64,000 bases of DNA from Aminobacter sp. J41 (GTDB taxonomy: Bacteria; Pseudomonadota; Alphaproteobacteria; Rhizobiales; Rhizobiaceae), in NCBI RefSeq assembly GCF_000526635.1, contig NZ_JAGL01000014.1, forward strand, positions 1 to 64,000, given 5' to 3'. Positions 17,143 to 25,760 of this stretch are shown here, in pieces (the first letter of the stretch is position 1; each line of letters starts with the position of its first letter). A model generated the notes under the pieces. The model was not told the DNA's origin. It did no database searches and was given only the letters and a program-made list of their open reading frames with translations. Position numbers and translations under genes: made by a program.

Positions 17143-17363
17143 TATTTCTTTTCCTCGCCATCTTTCTTGCGAAACATGGAAAGGACAGCGTACTTGAAAC
17201 GCTGGTAATTGAGCGAGATGACCGCACCTGCCGCGGCGATACCGCCAATAATTCCCTGCAGCAACATGCTTGCCGTGCCCGGGTCAAGATAAGCAAATGC
17301 CGGACGCATCAATGTCAGGCTGCAGATAATCATGAGAAGTAGACTAGTAATCGCTTTACGCAT
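17142..17363 (-). CDS. Small membrane protein with AYLDPGTASMLLQ motif
   Basis: 73 residues: a hydrophobic signal/TM segment at 5-24, then YLDPGTASMLLQ, a second TM segment (GIIGGIAAAGAVISL) and a basic cytoplasmic end (RFKYAVLSMFRKKDGEEKK). Small proteins with the LDPGT-SMLLQ motif recur next to polysaccharide and methyltransferase genes in many bacteria and have no firmly known function. It is the first gene of the minus-strand operon, coupled to the methyltransferase. Confidence 0.75.
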   Translation of the reverse strand: MRKAITSLLLMIICSLTLMRPAFAYLDPGTASMLLQGIIGGIAAAGAVISLNYQRFKYAVLSMFRKKDGEEKK

Positions 17364-17636
17364 GGTGCCGTTCTCTCGTGTCTATTTTAACACTGGATTA
17401 GGTCACACCCTGTATTGCTGCAGTACGTTTCGCCGCACACTCGCTAGGATGCAAAGTACATGGCAGTTATTCATGCCAAACAAGGCCATAATATTGTTAG
17501 CCGGCAATTTCTGGACTGGCATGCCATTCAAATAATGTGGCAAGCTGCAACAATCTGACCTTAGGGAAGGGAAACGCTGTGTGACAGTATGCACTTAGCG
17601 GTGCGCCTTCCTCCAAAAGGATGAGCCTGAAAAGCA
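17364..17636. other. AT-richer upstream region of the envelope operon
   Basis: About 270 bp of clearly lower GC than its surroundings, with no credible ORF. It must carry the promoter of the micro-protein/methyltransferase/sulfatase operon. I could not identify convincing -35/-10 or -24/-12 boxes. Confidence 0.4.
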
Positions 17637-17670
17637 AGAGCCGGGGCCAGTTTTCGCTGACCCCGGCTCT
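17637..17670 (-). terminator. Bidirectional rho-independent terminator after the ABC operon
   Basis: 10-bp perfect stem AGAGCCGGGG / CCCCGGCTCT with an extended CAG/CTG inner stem. On the minus strand the stem is followed by TTGCTTTT, and on the plus strand by AAAAATTCC. It lies 34 bp after the permease stop. Confidence 0.85.
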
Positions 17671-17703
17671 AAAAATTCCGGCGAATCTGGCTGGCTTTTC
17701 GCC

Positions 17704-18501
17704 TCACCCTCTCCAGCTGAGGAAGTGCTTTTCGATCAGCCCGATGATCCAGTTGGTGATGAGGCCCATGATCGACAGGATCGTCACGCCCGCGAACAGC
17801 CGCTCGAGGTCATAGAGCGAACCCGCCTCGAGGATGTAGGAGCCAACGCCGAATTCGGCGCCGAGCATTTCGGCCGCGACAAGCAGGATAATGGCGATCG
17901 AGATCGACACGCGCAGGCCCGACAGGATCGCCGGGAACGCGCCGGGCATGACGATCTTGCGCACGATCGACCACCAGGACAGGCCAAAGCTCTGGCCCAT
18001 GCGGATCAGGCTGCGGTCGACATTGTCGACGGCGCCATAGGTCGCCACCACCGTCGGCGTGAAGGTGCCGAAGGCGATGAGCGCGTATTTCGAGGCTTCA
18101 TCAATGCCGAACCAGATCACGAACAGCGGCAAAAGCGCGATCTTCGGTATCGGGAACAGCGCCGCGACCAGCGGCACAAGGCCCGCGCGCACATAGCTGA
18201 AGAGGCCGATCATCACGCCGAGCGACACGCCGACGGCAATGCCGATGGCGGCCCCCACGAACAGGCGCTGCAGCGAGGGAATGAGGTGCTTCCAGAGCAG
18301 CCCCGTCGTGTAGAGCTGGACGAAGGTGTCGAGCACGGCCGACGGGCGCGGCAGCGTCAGTGCCGAAATGACGCCGGTGCGGGTGCCGATTTCTGCGAGC
18401 GCGATCAGCACCACGAAGACGATGACGCCGATGCCGCGAATGTGCCTTGGCGCGAAGCCGCGGCCGCGGAAGGCGACGGGGCGAACGACGGCGTCAGACA
18501 T
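17704..18501 (-). CDS. ABC transporter permease, NitT/TauT type
   Basis: 265 residues from ATG at 18501, overlapping the ATPase stop by 8 bp (ATGTCTGA). Six hydrophobic segments and the EAA loop GQSFGLSWWSIVRKIVMPGA identify a binding-protein-dependent permease of the SsuC/TauC family. It works with the ATPase and the Tat-type binding protein just upstream. Proteins of this family import sulfonates, nitrate, pyrimidine precursors or aromatic acids. Substrate not determinable; the neighbouring meta-cleavage genes make an aromatic acid possible. Confidence 0.9.
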   Translation of the reverse strand: MSDAVVRPVAFRGRGFAPRHIRGIGVIVFVVLIALAEIGTRTGVISALTLPRPSAVLDTFVQLYTTGLLWKHLIPSLQRLFVGAAIGIAVGVSLGVMIGLFSYVRAGLVPLVAALFPIPKIALLPLFVIWFGIDEASKYALIAFGTFTPTVVATYGAVDNVDRSLIRMGQSFGLSWWSIVRKIVMPGAFPAILSGLRVSISIAIILLVAAEMLGAEFGVGSYILEAGSLYDLERLFAGVTILSIMGLITNWIIGLIEKHFLSWRG

Positions 18502-19261
18502 CCTGCAGCTCCTGGTCGGCGGCGGCTGCCTCCTCATGCATCAGGTCCCACAGCACCTTCTGCTTGGCGGCAAGTTCCGGATTGGTGATGTCGCGCTCGG
18601 AAAGCGGCGTGTCGATCTCGACGATCTCGCGTATGCGTCCCGGCCGGCGCGACAGAACGACGATGCGGTGGCCAAGGCGCACAGCCTCGGCAAGATTGTG
18701 GGTGACGTAGACGGCCGTGAATGGCTGGCGCTCCCACAGCTGGACGAGGTCGTCCATCAGAAGTTCGCGCGTCTGGCTGTCGAGCGCCGACAGCGGCTCG
18801 TCCATGAGGAGCACCGCGGGGCGCACGGCGAGCGCGCGGGCAATCGCCACGCGCTGCTTCATGCCGCCCGAAAGCTGCTTGGGCAGCGCCTTGCGGAAGT
18901 CGGTGAGGCGCGTGCGCGCCAGCACGTCGGAAATGATCGCCTCGCGCTCGGCAGCCGACAGCTTGTGCTCTTCGAGGGGAAGCGAGATGTTGCCTTCGAC
19001 CGTGCGCCAGGGCAGCAGCGCAAAGTGCTGGAACACGTAGGTCAGCGGATTGAGCGAATCGGCCGGGGGGCTGCCGACCTGCAGGACCGCCCCCTTCTCC
19101 GGCTGCTCGAGGCCGCCGAGGAAACGCAGCAGCGTCGACTTTCCGCAGCCGGACGGCCCGATCACGCAGACGATCTGGCCCTGGGGAATGTTCAGCGTGA
19201 TGTCGTGCAACACTTCGAACTTGCCGTAAGTGTGGCTGACGTTTTCGATCCGCAAATCCAT
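18494..19261 (-). CDS. ABC transporter ATP-binding protein, NitT/TauT type
   Basis: 255 residues. Walker A GPSGCGKST (35-43), Q-loop VFQHFALLPWR, signature LSGGMKQRV, Walker B VLLMDEPLSALD and the H-switch VTHNLAEA are all intact. Order in the operon is binding protein, ATPase, permease. It is 60 bp after the binding-protein gene. Confidence 0.93.
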   Translation of the reverse strand: MDLRIENVSHTYGKFEVLHDITLNIPQGQIVCVIGPSGCGKSTLLRFLGGLEQPEKGAVLQVGSPPADSLNPLTYVFQHFALLPWRTVEGNISLPLEEHKLSAAEREAIISDVLARTRLTDFRKALPKQLSGGMKQRVAIARALAVRPAVLLMDEPLSALDSQTRELLMDDLVQLWERQPFTAVYVTHNLAEAVRLGHRIVVLSRRPGRIREIVEIDTPLSERDITNPELAAKQKVLWDLMHEEAAAADQELQDV

Positions 19262-19321
19262 GCAGGTCTCCAGCGGAGGCCCTGAACGGGCCTCCGTTTC
19301 CCGGTTGATGCGAGAAAGGCT

Positions 19322-20347
19322 TTAGATGACGTCGACGTAGGAGGTGTCGAACAGCATCTCCGGCGTGATGTTCGCCTTGACCATGCCTTCCGCCTTGAAC
19401 CACTCGAGCTGCTCGGTCACCGAGTTGACCGACAGAGCGAGGTTCTTGTTGATGCGCATCGAGCCCTCGACGAGGTTGTACTTCGCCTGCTCGAACGGGG
19501 AGTCGGACTCGACATATTTGTGGCAGATCTTCGCGACCGCATCGACCTCTTCCGCGCTCGCCGTCTTGTCGACGAAGGCGGCGTTGTAGTCGTCCACGGC
19601 GCGCGAATAGGCTTTCAGGAAAGCCTGCGTCTTCTCGCGCTCATTGGCGGCGTTAGCTGTCGAGGTGAACACGGTCGTCACCTGGTAGTCCGGCGCGTAG
19701 TCGGAGACGAGGCCGATCTGCTTGGCAGCGTTTTCGGCGAGCATCTTCTTGGCGACGGAGGCCTGGATCGCCCAGGCGTCGATCTGGCTGGTCGACAGCG
19801 CGCCGACGACCGCGCCGAGCTTCTGCAGCGGGCGCAGCGAGATCTCCGACATCGGGATGTTGTTGGCCTTGGCGATCTTGTAGGCCATGAAGTGGAAGGA
19901 GGAACCCGCCGTCGTGATGCCGAAGGTGTGGCCGCCGAGCTTGGACGGCTCCGTCAGGCCGGCGTCGAAGGCCTTGTTCGAGGCGAGGATGATCGCGCCG
20001 ACCGTGCCCTTCTCCTCGGCGAGCGCGCCGCCGATGACCTTCACCGCTTCCTTCTCGGCAAGGCTGATCAGGCCGCCGCTCATGGCGGTTACGCCATAGT
20101 CGGCATCGCCCGATGCGATCGCCACCGCCATCGGCTGAGCGGCCTCGAAGAACTTCAGTTCGACGTCAAGGCCGGCTTCCTTGTAGTAGCCGCGCTCGTA
20201 GGCAATGAAGCTCGGCGCGTGGCTGGCAAGGCGGATGACGCCGACATTGACCTTGGTGCTGGCGCGCGCGGGAAGGCCGAAACCGGCCAGGGCGGACGCA
20301 GCGGTAAGGCCCATCAGGGTCTGGCGGCGGTTAAGCGAGAAAGTCAT
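19322..20347 (-). CDS. ABC transporter substrate-binding protein, NitT/TauT (SsuA/ThiY) family
   Basis: 341 residues. The N-terminus has a Tat-like signal (NRRQTLMGLTAASALAGFGL) with cleavage after PARA. The mature part has the NMT1/THI5-like fold features (VGVIRLASHAPSFIAYERGY, SGDADYGVTAMSGG). First gene of a three-gene transport operon. Closest functional guess is uptake of a small aromatic or sulfonate compound; not resolved. Confidence 0.88.
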   Translation of the reverse strand: MTFSLNRRQTLMGLTAASALAGFGLPARASTKVNVGVIRLASHAPSFIAYERGYYKEAGLDVELKFFEAAQPMAVAIASGDADYGVTAMSGGLISLAEKEAVKVIGGALAEEKGTVGAIILASNKAFDAGLTEPSKLGGHTFGITTAGSSFHFMAYKIAKANNIPMSEISLRPLQKLGAVVGALSTSQIDAWAIQASVAKKMLAENAAKQIGLVSDYAPDYQVTTVFTSTANAANEREKTQAFLKAYSRAVDDYNAAFVDKTASAEEVDAVAKICHKYVESDSPFEQAKYNLVEGSMRINKNLALSVNSVTEQLEWFKAEGMVKANITPEMLFDTSYVDVI

Positions 20348-20764
20348 CAGGTCGTCTCCTTCCCAAGAGTGTTGGACTGCTCGTTGCGGGGATCGGCGCG
20401 TCCTAGCACGAATGTTGCGCGCATATCACGGCGCTTTCGTCGCACCCGTGCGCAATTTTTTCCCTTGTGCGGCGAGAAAGCTGTGGGTTTTGCAGCAGTT
20501 TACGCAAGGTAACGGCCCGCGGGGCGACTGTTTCAAGCCCGTGCCCCAGCCGCAGCAACTGCTCGACGGGCACACTTTTCTGGGTTTGGGAGTGTTGAAT
20601 GTTTGCCCCCTGCCCGGCAGAAGGCGAAATAATCTGCTTTGCATCCACAAGCTGCGCTCTTGTGCGAAGGGGAAGGGACAACTCCCCCGGCAGCACCCCA
20701 TGAGCAGCGCTAGTGGCTTTGCTGGCATAAGCGGCATGTGAGACCCGCCACGCCAGGCGTCAGC

Positions 20765-20806
20765 GTTCAGGCATGGATCGTCGGGTCAAGCCCGACGATG
20801 ACGATG
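20765..20806 (+). repeat. Intergenic palindrome family A, copy 1
   Basis: Shared frame TTCAGGCATGGA - inverted arms (TCGTCGGG / CCCGACGA) around TCAAG - TGACGA. Nine copies occur in this window, all between genes; arm sequences vary but keep pairing. Confidence 0.85.
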
Positions 20807-20885
20807 GAAAGACGGGCAAAGGAAATCGCGCACGCCGCGTTTTCCGCGCCCCTCGCCTTCGCCCGTGTTCTCCCCGCCTCTCCGC

Positions 20886-20927
20886 TTCGTCATGCCACGG
20901 CTTGACCGTGGCATCCAGGCCGGAACG
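20886..20927 (-). repeat. Intergenic palindrome family A, copy 2
   Basis: Inverted orientation: TCGTCATGCCACGG / CCGTGGCATCCAGG, ending in CCGGAACG. The arms differ from copy 1 but remain self-complementary. Confidence 0.8.
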
Positions 20928-21070
20928 CGGCGGCCATCTGCGGCGAGGGAATGAAGGTGATGGGTAAGGCAGCAGCGCCCGAGGCACGATACGCCATGTG
21001 GGGACGCACGCGACCCGTGAAGAACCCACCACACCACGCCGTGGCGAGGTCGCTTTCACTATCCGGCAAC

Positions 21071-21101
21071 AAAAACCCCGCCACGGCGTGACGGGGTTTT
21101 T
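21071..21101. terminator. Bidirectional rho-independent terminator after the hydrolase gene
   Basis: AAAAACCCCG / CGGGGTTTTT with an inner CACG/CGTG stem; T-tracts on both strands. It lies about 100 bp downstream of the alpha/beta hydrolase stop, closing the tctBA-dioxygenase-hydrolase operon. Confidence 0.9.
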
Positions 21102-21202
21102 CAGCTTCAATGCTCTTGGCGGTTCGGGCAGAGGGCGGCGCCGGAGGCGCCGCGTGGTCCCCGCACCGGGGAGGGCGTCCCCGCTGGTGGCCCGGCAAAA
21201 GA

Positions 21203-22075
21203 TCAGCCGCGCAGGAACTCGAGGCTGAGCTTGTTGAAGGTCTCCGGGTCTTCCCACTGCGGCCAGTGGCCGACGCCTTCCATCTCGACATAGCGCGCGT
21301 TCGGCATCAGCTTCGAGACGACCTGGGCGGTGCGCAGGTACTCGTCGGCGTCGGCGAGCGAGCCGACCACGAGGGCCTCTGCGCTGATCGCGCGCCAGTC
21401 CTCGTCCTTGAGAAGGTTGCGCTCGCGGATGTCCGGATCCTGCAGCGCGAGGATGTTGAGCATGCCCTGCTTCATCTCCGGCATGCGGTAGATTGCCTGG
21501 CGGTGCGCGACGAGATCGTCGATGCGGCTCTTTTCCTCGGCGAGCAGCTTGTTGAAGATCGCCTTGATGTTCTCCCAGGACGGATCGTCGACCGCCTTGG
21601 TGCGCTGGGAGATGATGCGGCCGCGGTTTTCGGCGCTCGAGAAGTAGCCCGAAGCCGACAGCAGGACGAGCTTCAGCACGCGCTCGGGATGGTTGCGCGC
21701 GATCGCCGCCGAAATCCAGGCGCCGAGGGAGCAGCCCATGAAGTTCGCCTTTTCGATGCCCATGACATCACAGAAGGCGAGCACATGGCCCATATAGTCC
21801 TTGATCTCGAGCGGATGGTTCGGCTTGTCGGTGAAGCCGCAGCCGATCATGTCGAGGGCGAAGATGTCGAAGTCGGCGCTGTGCGCCTTGAAGTTCGACG
21901 AGAACGCTTCCCAGTGGCCGGCGGTGCCGTGCAGCATCACCAGCGCCGGCTTGCCGCGGGTGCCCGAGCGGGCATAGCGGGTGTTGAGGCCGTTGACGCT
22001 GACAAAACCCTGCTCGAACGTGGTGTCGCGCAGGCCAGTCCAGATCGAACGGTAGTCGTGGGTCTGTTCGCTCAT
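21203..22075 (-). CDS. Alpha/beta hydrolase, meta-cleavage-product hydrolase type
   Basis: 290 residues. Oxyanion-hole HG at 49-50, nucleophile Ser116 in GCSLGAW, acid Asp242/244 in GSLADADE, and His270 in EGVGHWPQWEDP complete the triad. The overall arrangement matches MhpC/BphD-type C-C bond hydrolases that split the ring-fission product made by extradiol dioxygenases. It starts 18 bp after the dioxygenase stop, so both are co-translated, which supports a shared catechol pathway. A hydratase and aldolase are not present in the window. Confidence 0.85.
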   Translation of the reverse strand: MSEQTHDYRSIWTGLRDTTFEQGFVSVNGLNTRYARSGTRGKPALVMLHGTAGHWEAFSSNFKAHSADFDIFALDMIGCGFTDKPNHPLEIKDYMGHVLAFCDVMGIEKANFMGCSLGAWISAAIARNHPERVLKLVLLSASGYFSSAENRGRIISQRTKAVDDPSWENIKAIFNKLLAEEKSRIDDLVAHRQAIYRMPEMKQGMLNILALQDPDIRERNLLKDEDWRAISAEALVVGSLADADEYLRTAQVVSKLMPNARYVEMEGVGHWPQWEDPETFNKLSLEFLRG

Positions 22076-22093
22076 TGAAGCCGGTCCCTTTTC

Positions 22094-23035
22094 TCAGTTG
22101 TCCTGCGGCACGCAGATGCCGCCGCCGACGACGCCCATGCCGGTGATCCAGGTCGGGACCGGCTCGTAGCCGACGACCTTGATGTCGCGGCCCCAGGCGG
22201 CGGCGGCCGCGACCCAGCTGCGCAGCTCATGCGCGCCGTTGCCGGCGGCAGCCTCGATCTCGGCGTCGGTGCACTTGTGCAGCGGCTCGAGATTGTTGGT
22301 GGTGAGCATGTTCAGGAACCACTGGTCCCATTCCTCGGAGATCTTGCCGGTGCGGCCTTCCTTGCGGCGCTCCTTGGAGACGCGCTCCTTCTCGGCGTTG
22401 AACTCGCGCGAGCGCTCGCGGCCGTTGATGATGTAGTCGCGGGTCTCTTCCGGGGTTGCCTCGTCGTCAGCCGACATTTTCGGCAGGAAGTGCGACAGGC
22501 CGCCCGAGCCCATGACGATGACGTTGATGTCAGCCGGGAAGGCGCGGATCGCATCGCCGACGGCACGGCCGAAATCGGCCACGCGGCGGTAGCTCGGGCG
22601 CGGGCCGCCCTGGCAGTTGATCATGATCGGCACGACCGGAATGTCGAGCTCCGGGTTCACCGCGGCGTAGGGCTGGGTGTGGCCGTGGTCGAGGCACATG
22701 TTGAGCGAAACGGCCGGATCGAAACCGTTGTCCATCAGGTTGCCGAGGATGTGGCGGCCGAGCTCCTGCTGGACCGGCATCTGGCCCTTCGGGCTGTCGT
22801 AGTCGCCATAGCCCTCGAGCTTCTCGATGCCGATGCAGAACTGCGGCATCTGGTCATAGAAGAAGTTGCGGTAGTGGTCGGGCCCGAACAGGACGATGGC
22901 GTCGACCTTCTGACCGTTGAACTTGCGCAGGCGCTCGATCGCCGCGACGAACTCCTGGCCCGGACCCACCAGATCGCGGGACAGGTCCCAGGATGGAGAG
23001 TGGGACATTGCAGCGAGGCCGACGAGATTGGCCAT
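22094..23035 (-). CDS. Class III extradiol ring-cleavage dioxygenase (MhpB/LigB family)
   Basis: 313 residues, ATG with GGAGG upstream. Its length and motif order match 2,3-dihydroxyphenylpropionate 1,2-dioxygenase MhpB: SHSP (His12), APDH-type motif FGPDHYRNFFYD (His54), CLDHGHTQP (His117, equivalent of MhpB His115) and GSGGLSH (His182, equivalent of MhpB His179). It should open a catechol-type ring using Fe(II). Exact catechol unknown: the DYDSPKGQMPVQQEL region follows MhpB but the rest of the mhp genes are missing. Confidence 0.88.
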   Translation of the reverse strand: MANLVGLAAMSHSPSWDLSRDLVGPGQEFVAAIERLRKFNGQKVDAIVLFGPDHYRNFFYDQMPQFCIGIEKLEGYGDYDSPKGQMPVQQELGRHILGNLMDNGFDPAVSLNMCLDHGHTQPYAAVNPELDIPVVPIMINCQGGPRPSYRRVADFGRAVGDAIRAFPADINVIVMGSGGLSHFLPKMSADDEATPEETRDYIINGRERSREFNAEKERVSKERRKEGRTGKISEEWDQWFLNMLTTNNLEPLHKCTDAEIEAAAGNGAHELRSWVAAAAAWGRDIKVVGYEPVPTWITGMGVVGGGICVPQDN

Positions 23036-23087
23036 GACAGATCCTCCAGTGTGTTGGGGTGGATAGGATGTGAAGCGGTTTGCGCGG

Positions 23088-24593
23088 CTATTCCTCGAAC
23101 GCCTTCTCGCGCGACTTGCGCAGGCCAGGCAGCGCCATGACGAGGAGCAGCAGGACCGCGGCGCCCAGCAGCGTTGCCGAGATCGGACGGTGGATGAACA
23201 CCGAGTAGTCGCCGCCTGAGACGGTGAGCGCGCGGCGCAGGTTTTCTTCCATCATCGGGCCGAGGATGAAGCCGAGGATCATCGGCGCCGGCTCGCAGCC
23301 GCAGCGCATCAAAAGGTAGCCGAGCAGCGTGAAGCCCGCGAGCAGGAACACCTGGAACGCGCTGCCGCCTTCCGAATAGACGCCGATCAGGCAAAACATC
23401 ATGATCGCAGGGAAGAGCATGCGGTAGGAGATGGTCAGCAGGCGCACCCACAGGCCCACCAGCGGCAGGTTGAGCACGACGAGCAACAGGTTGCCGATCC
23501 ACATCGAGGCGATCAGGCCCCAGAACAGGTCCGGACGCTCGGAGATGACGGCCGTGCCCGGCGCAATGCCGTGGATCATCATCGCGCCCATCAGGAGCGC
23601 CATGATCGGGTTCGACGGCAGGCCGAGGGTGAGCAGCGGAATGAAGCTAGTCTGCGCGCCGGCATTGTTGGCGGCCTCAGGCGCGGCGACGCCCGCAGGC
23701 GCACCGTTGCCGAAGGCCTGCGGCGTCTTCGACAGCTTCTTTTCAAGCGTGTAGCTCGCGAACGACGCCAGCACCGCGCCGCCGCCCGGCAGGATGCCGA
23801 GCACCGAGCCGATCAGCGTGCCGCGCACGGCGGCAGGCGCCGCGTCCCGCGCTTCTTCCCTGGTCGGGTAGAGGTCGCGCATGCGCATCTTCGGGTTTTC
23901 GCCGCGCTCTTCCGGGTGCTCGAGGTTGCGCACCACCTCGACGAGGCCGAACAGGCCGATCGAGATCGCAAGGAAGCTCACGCCCTCATAGAGGTCGGGA
24001 ATGTTGAAGGTGAAGCGCTGTGCGCCCGAATTGAGGTCGAGACCGCAAAGACCGAACAGGAAGCCGATCAGCATCACGGTGATCGCCTTGAAGATCGAGC
24101 CCTGTGCGAGCACGATCGACATGGTAAGGCCCAGCACCATCAGCGAGAAATAGTCGGCCGAGTGGAACTGCATGGCAACGTCAGCGAGCGACGAGCCGAA
24201 AGCGGCGATCAGCAGCGTGGCGACCGTGCCGGCAAAGAACGAGGCGAGCGCGGCGATCGACAGGGCCGCGCCGCCGCGGCCCTTGCGGGCCATTTCGTAG
24301 CCGTCGAGCGCGGTGACGATCGAGCCTGCCTCGCCCGGCATGCGCACGAGGATCGCGGCGGTCGAGCCGCCATACTGCGCGCCATAATAGATGCCGGCGA
24401 GCATGATCAGGCCCGAGAGCGGGTCGATGCCGAAGGTCAGCGGCAGGAGCATCGCCACGGTCGGGACGACGCCGATGCCCGGCAGCACGCCGACGAGCGT
24501 GCCGAGCAGGCAGCCGACGAAGGCGTAGCCGATGTTCTGGATGGTTGCGGCGCCCGAAAAGCCGAGCACAAGGTTGTCGATCAGCAGATCCAT
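23088..24593 (-). CDS. tctA: Tripartite tricarboxylate transporter large permease TctA
   Basis: 501 residues from ATG at 24593, two bases after the tctB stop. About 12 TM segments. Family motifs are GVLPGIGVVPTVAMLLPLTF at the N-terminus, GSVLGILPGGGAVLASFASY in the middle, and FIPLLTLGLPSNPIMALLMG. Works with TctB and a periplasmic TctC-type receptor. No tctC is adjacent, unusual for the system. It lies 52 bp upstream of the dioxygenase gene, so the transported molecule is probably the aromatic precursor (inference). Confidence 0.93.
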   Translation of the reverse strand: MDLLIDNLVLGFSGAATIQNIGYAFVGCLLGTLVGVLPGIGVVPTVAMLLPLTFGIDPLSGLIMLAGIYYGAQYGGSTAAILVRMPGEAGSIVTALDGYEMARKGRGGAALSIAALASFFAGTVATLLIAAFGSSLADVAMQFHSADYFSLMVLGLTMSIVLAQGSIFKAITVMLIGFLFGLCGLDLNSGAQRFTFNIPDLYEGVSFLAISIGLFGLVEVVRNLEHPEERGENPKMRMRDLYPTREEARDAAPAAVRGTLIGSVLGILPGGGAVLASFASYTLEKKLSKTPQAFGNGAPAGVAAPEAANNAGAQTSFIPLLTLGLPSNPIMALLMGAMMIHGIAPGTAVISERPDLFWGLIASMWIGNLLLVVLNLPLVGLWVRLLTISYRMLFPAIMMFCLIGVYSEGGSAFQVFLLAGFTLLGYLLMRCGCEPAPMILGFILGPMMEENLRRALTVSGGDYSVFIHRPISATLLGAAVLLLLVMALPGLRKSREKAFEE

Positions 24594-24595
24594 GT

Positions 24596-25042
24596 TCAGA
24601 ACCACCACAGATCAAACGGCAGGCCGAGGCCGACGATAAACACAAGCGCGAGCGCCGCCGGCAGGACGACGATCATGCCGATGACGTAGAGGAGCGAGGC
24701 GCCGGGCATTGCGAACAGGGCAATGAGGATCGCGGCGGCGCTGGCGACGATGAAGCCGGCCCAGTCGACGAGGTAGGCGAAGGCTCCGCAGGCGGCGAGA
24801 ATGAGGATGATCGGGCGCAGGGCGATGGTGCCCACCTTCGGGCTCTTCAGCCACAGCGCCCGCAGGCAGGTGAAGACGCCCATGGCGCCGATGATCCAGG
24901 CGAGCGCGCGCGGCATGTAGCCGGGGCCCATCTCTGCGGATGTCCCGGCGTCGAGGTCGGCGCCGAACCAGAGGGCCACCGCCGCGATTGCCATGAAAAT
25001 GACGCCTGCGAGCATATCTTGTGACATGCGGATACTGAGCAC
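24596..25042 (-). CDS. tctB: Tripartite tricarboxylate transporter small subunit TctB
   Basis: 148 residues from GTG at 25042, which sits five bases after AGGAGG; upstream frame is not needed. Four TM segments of the TctB family, typical size. First gene of the tctBA-dioxygenase-hydrolase operon; its promoter must lie in the following 100-200 bp. Confidence 0.88.
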   Translation of the reverse strand: MLSIRMSQDMLAGVIFMAIAAVALWFGADLDAGTSAEMGPGYMPRALAWIIGAMGVFTCLRALWLKSPKVGTIALRPIILILAACGAFAYLVDWAGFIVASAAAILIALFAMPGASLLYVIGMIVVLPAALALVFIVGLGLPFDLWWF

Positions 25043-25485
25043 AGTTTCCTCCTGCACACGTTGAGGTCAGGCGGGGGGCAGAGCCCGTCACGCACGGCGT
25101 CTGACGACGAAAGTGGCACTCCCCCTCCAGGGTGGGGGACGCTCTAACGCGCCGTTTGATCATTATCAATATTAAAAAAAGGCCGTACCAAAATTCGACA
25201 ACAGGTTATCCAAAGCTGCCGCTGCGGCAGAAAATTGCCGAAAGACGGGCACCTCTTCCAAGGGAGAAAGCGGAATCAGGGGGTTAGGTGCATAGGGGAT
25301 TAGGGGAGTAGGCGGCTAAGGGATTATGGCCTCCGCGCCCCCTGCGGCATTACGACGTTAAGCAGTTTGGGTGCGGGGCGGCGCCGCAAGTGCCGAAACG
25401 ACCGCTGCGAGGGTCCCCACCGGCAAGCGGAATCCCTACTTGCCTATTCACCTACTCCCCTACTCCCCTACCCGCTTACCCCCAC
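25043..25485. other. Intergenic region with G/C-skewed short repeats
   Basis: Contains the divergent promoters of tctB and of the DUF296/ECF operon. A G-strand run with GGGGGTTAGG, GGGGATTAGGGGAGTAGG (25278-25325) is mirrored by a C-strand run CTACTCCCCTACTCCCCTACC (25452-25472, given here in pieces of a 21-base block), so the two ends can form a long imperfect inverted repeat. No gene. Confidence 0.45.
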
Positions 25486-25513
25486 TTGACACTACGTCAC
25501 CCGTGCATAGTCT
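25486..25513 (+). promoter_or_regulatory. Candidate sigma70-type promoter of the DUF296/ECF operon
   Basis: TTGACA at 25486-25491, 16-bp spacer, TAGTCT at 25508-25513. Transcription from here gives a leader of about 240 nt before the ATG at 25761. I checked that leader for TPP and cobalamin box elements and found only fragments, so no riboswitch class is claimed. Confidence 0.45.
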
Positions 25514-25760
25514 CGGTGCTGCGGTTGAGATGAAGTTGCGATGCGCCGTGTGCGCTCCGGCTATCCGTCAGCAGACCTTCGTTCCGAAGCCGTATTCCCG
25601 TTCATCCGTCATCGGGAGATGACATGCATTGCTTCGACGAAGCAGGTCGGCCGGATCTGCCCGCATCTTGTTTCCATTTCATCTTTGGCCGCGCCGGGCG
25701 CGCGAGCGCTGCTTTTTCAGGTAACAACCGGAGTGCCCTGCCCGTCGCCGGAGGGCGCGC

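Larger units (their letters stand above)
20348..21070. other. Long intergenic region with palindromic repeats
   Basis: About 720 bp without a supportable gene. The first ~90 bp must contain the promoter of the ABC operon (minus strand). It holds two copies of the family-A palindrome (20765-20806 and 20886-20927, opposite orientations). The remaining sequence shows no ORF with codon use like the neighbours. Confidence 0.5.

Noticed and set aside
18326-19285. Plus-strand frames of up to 319 codons opposite the ABC transporter genes
   Set aside because: Antisense shadows in GC-rich DNA; the minus strand carries intact Walker and permease motifs.
20403-20737. Cys-rich ~100-codon minus-strand frames upstream of the binding-protein gene
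   Set aside because: No SD, no conserved pattern and overlapping alternatives in several frames.
25514-25760. TPP or cobalamin riboswitch in the leader of the DUF296/ECF operon
   Set aside because: Fragments such as GTTGAGA and GGATCTGCC resemble box elements, but the full conserved cores and their order are missing.
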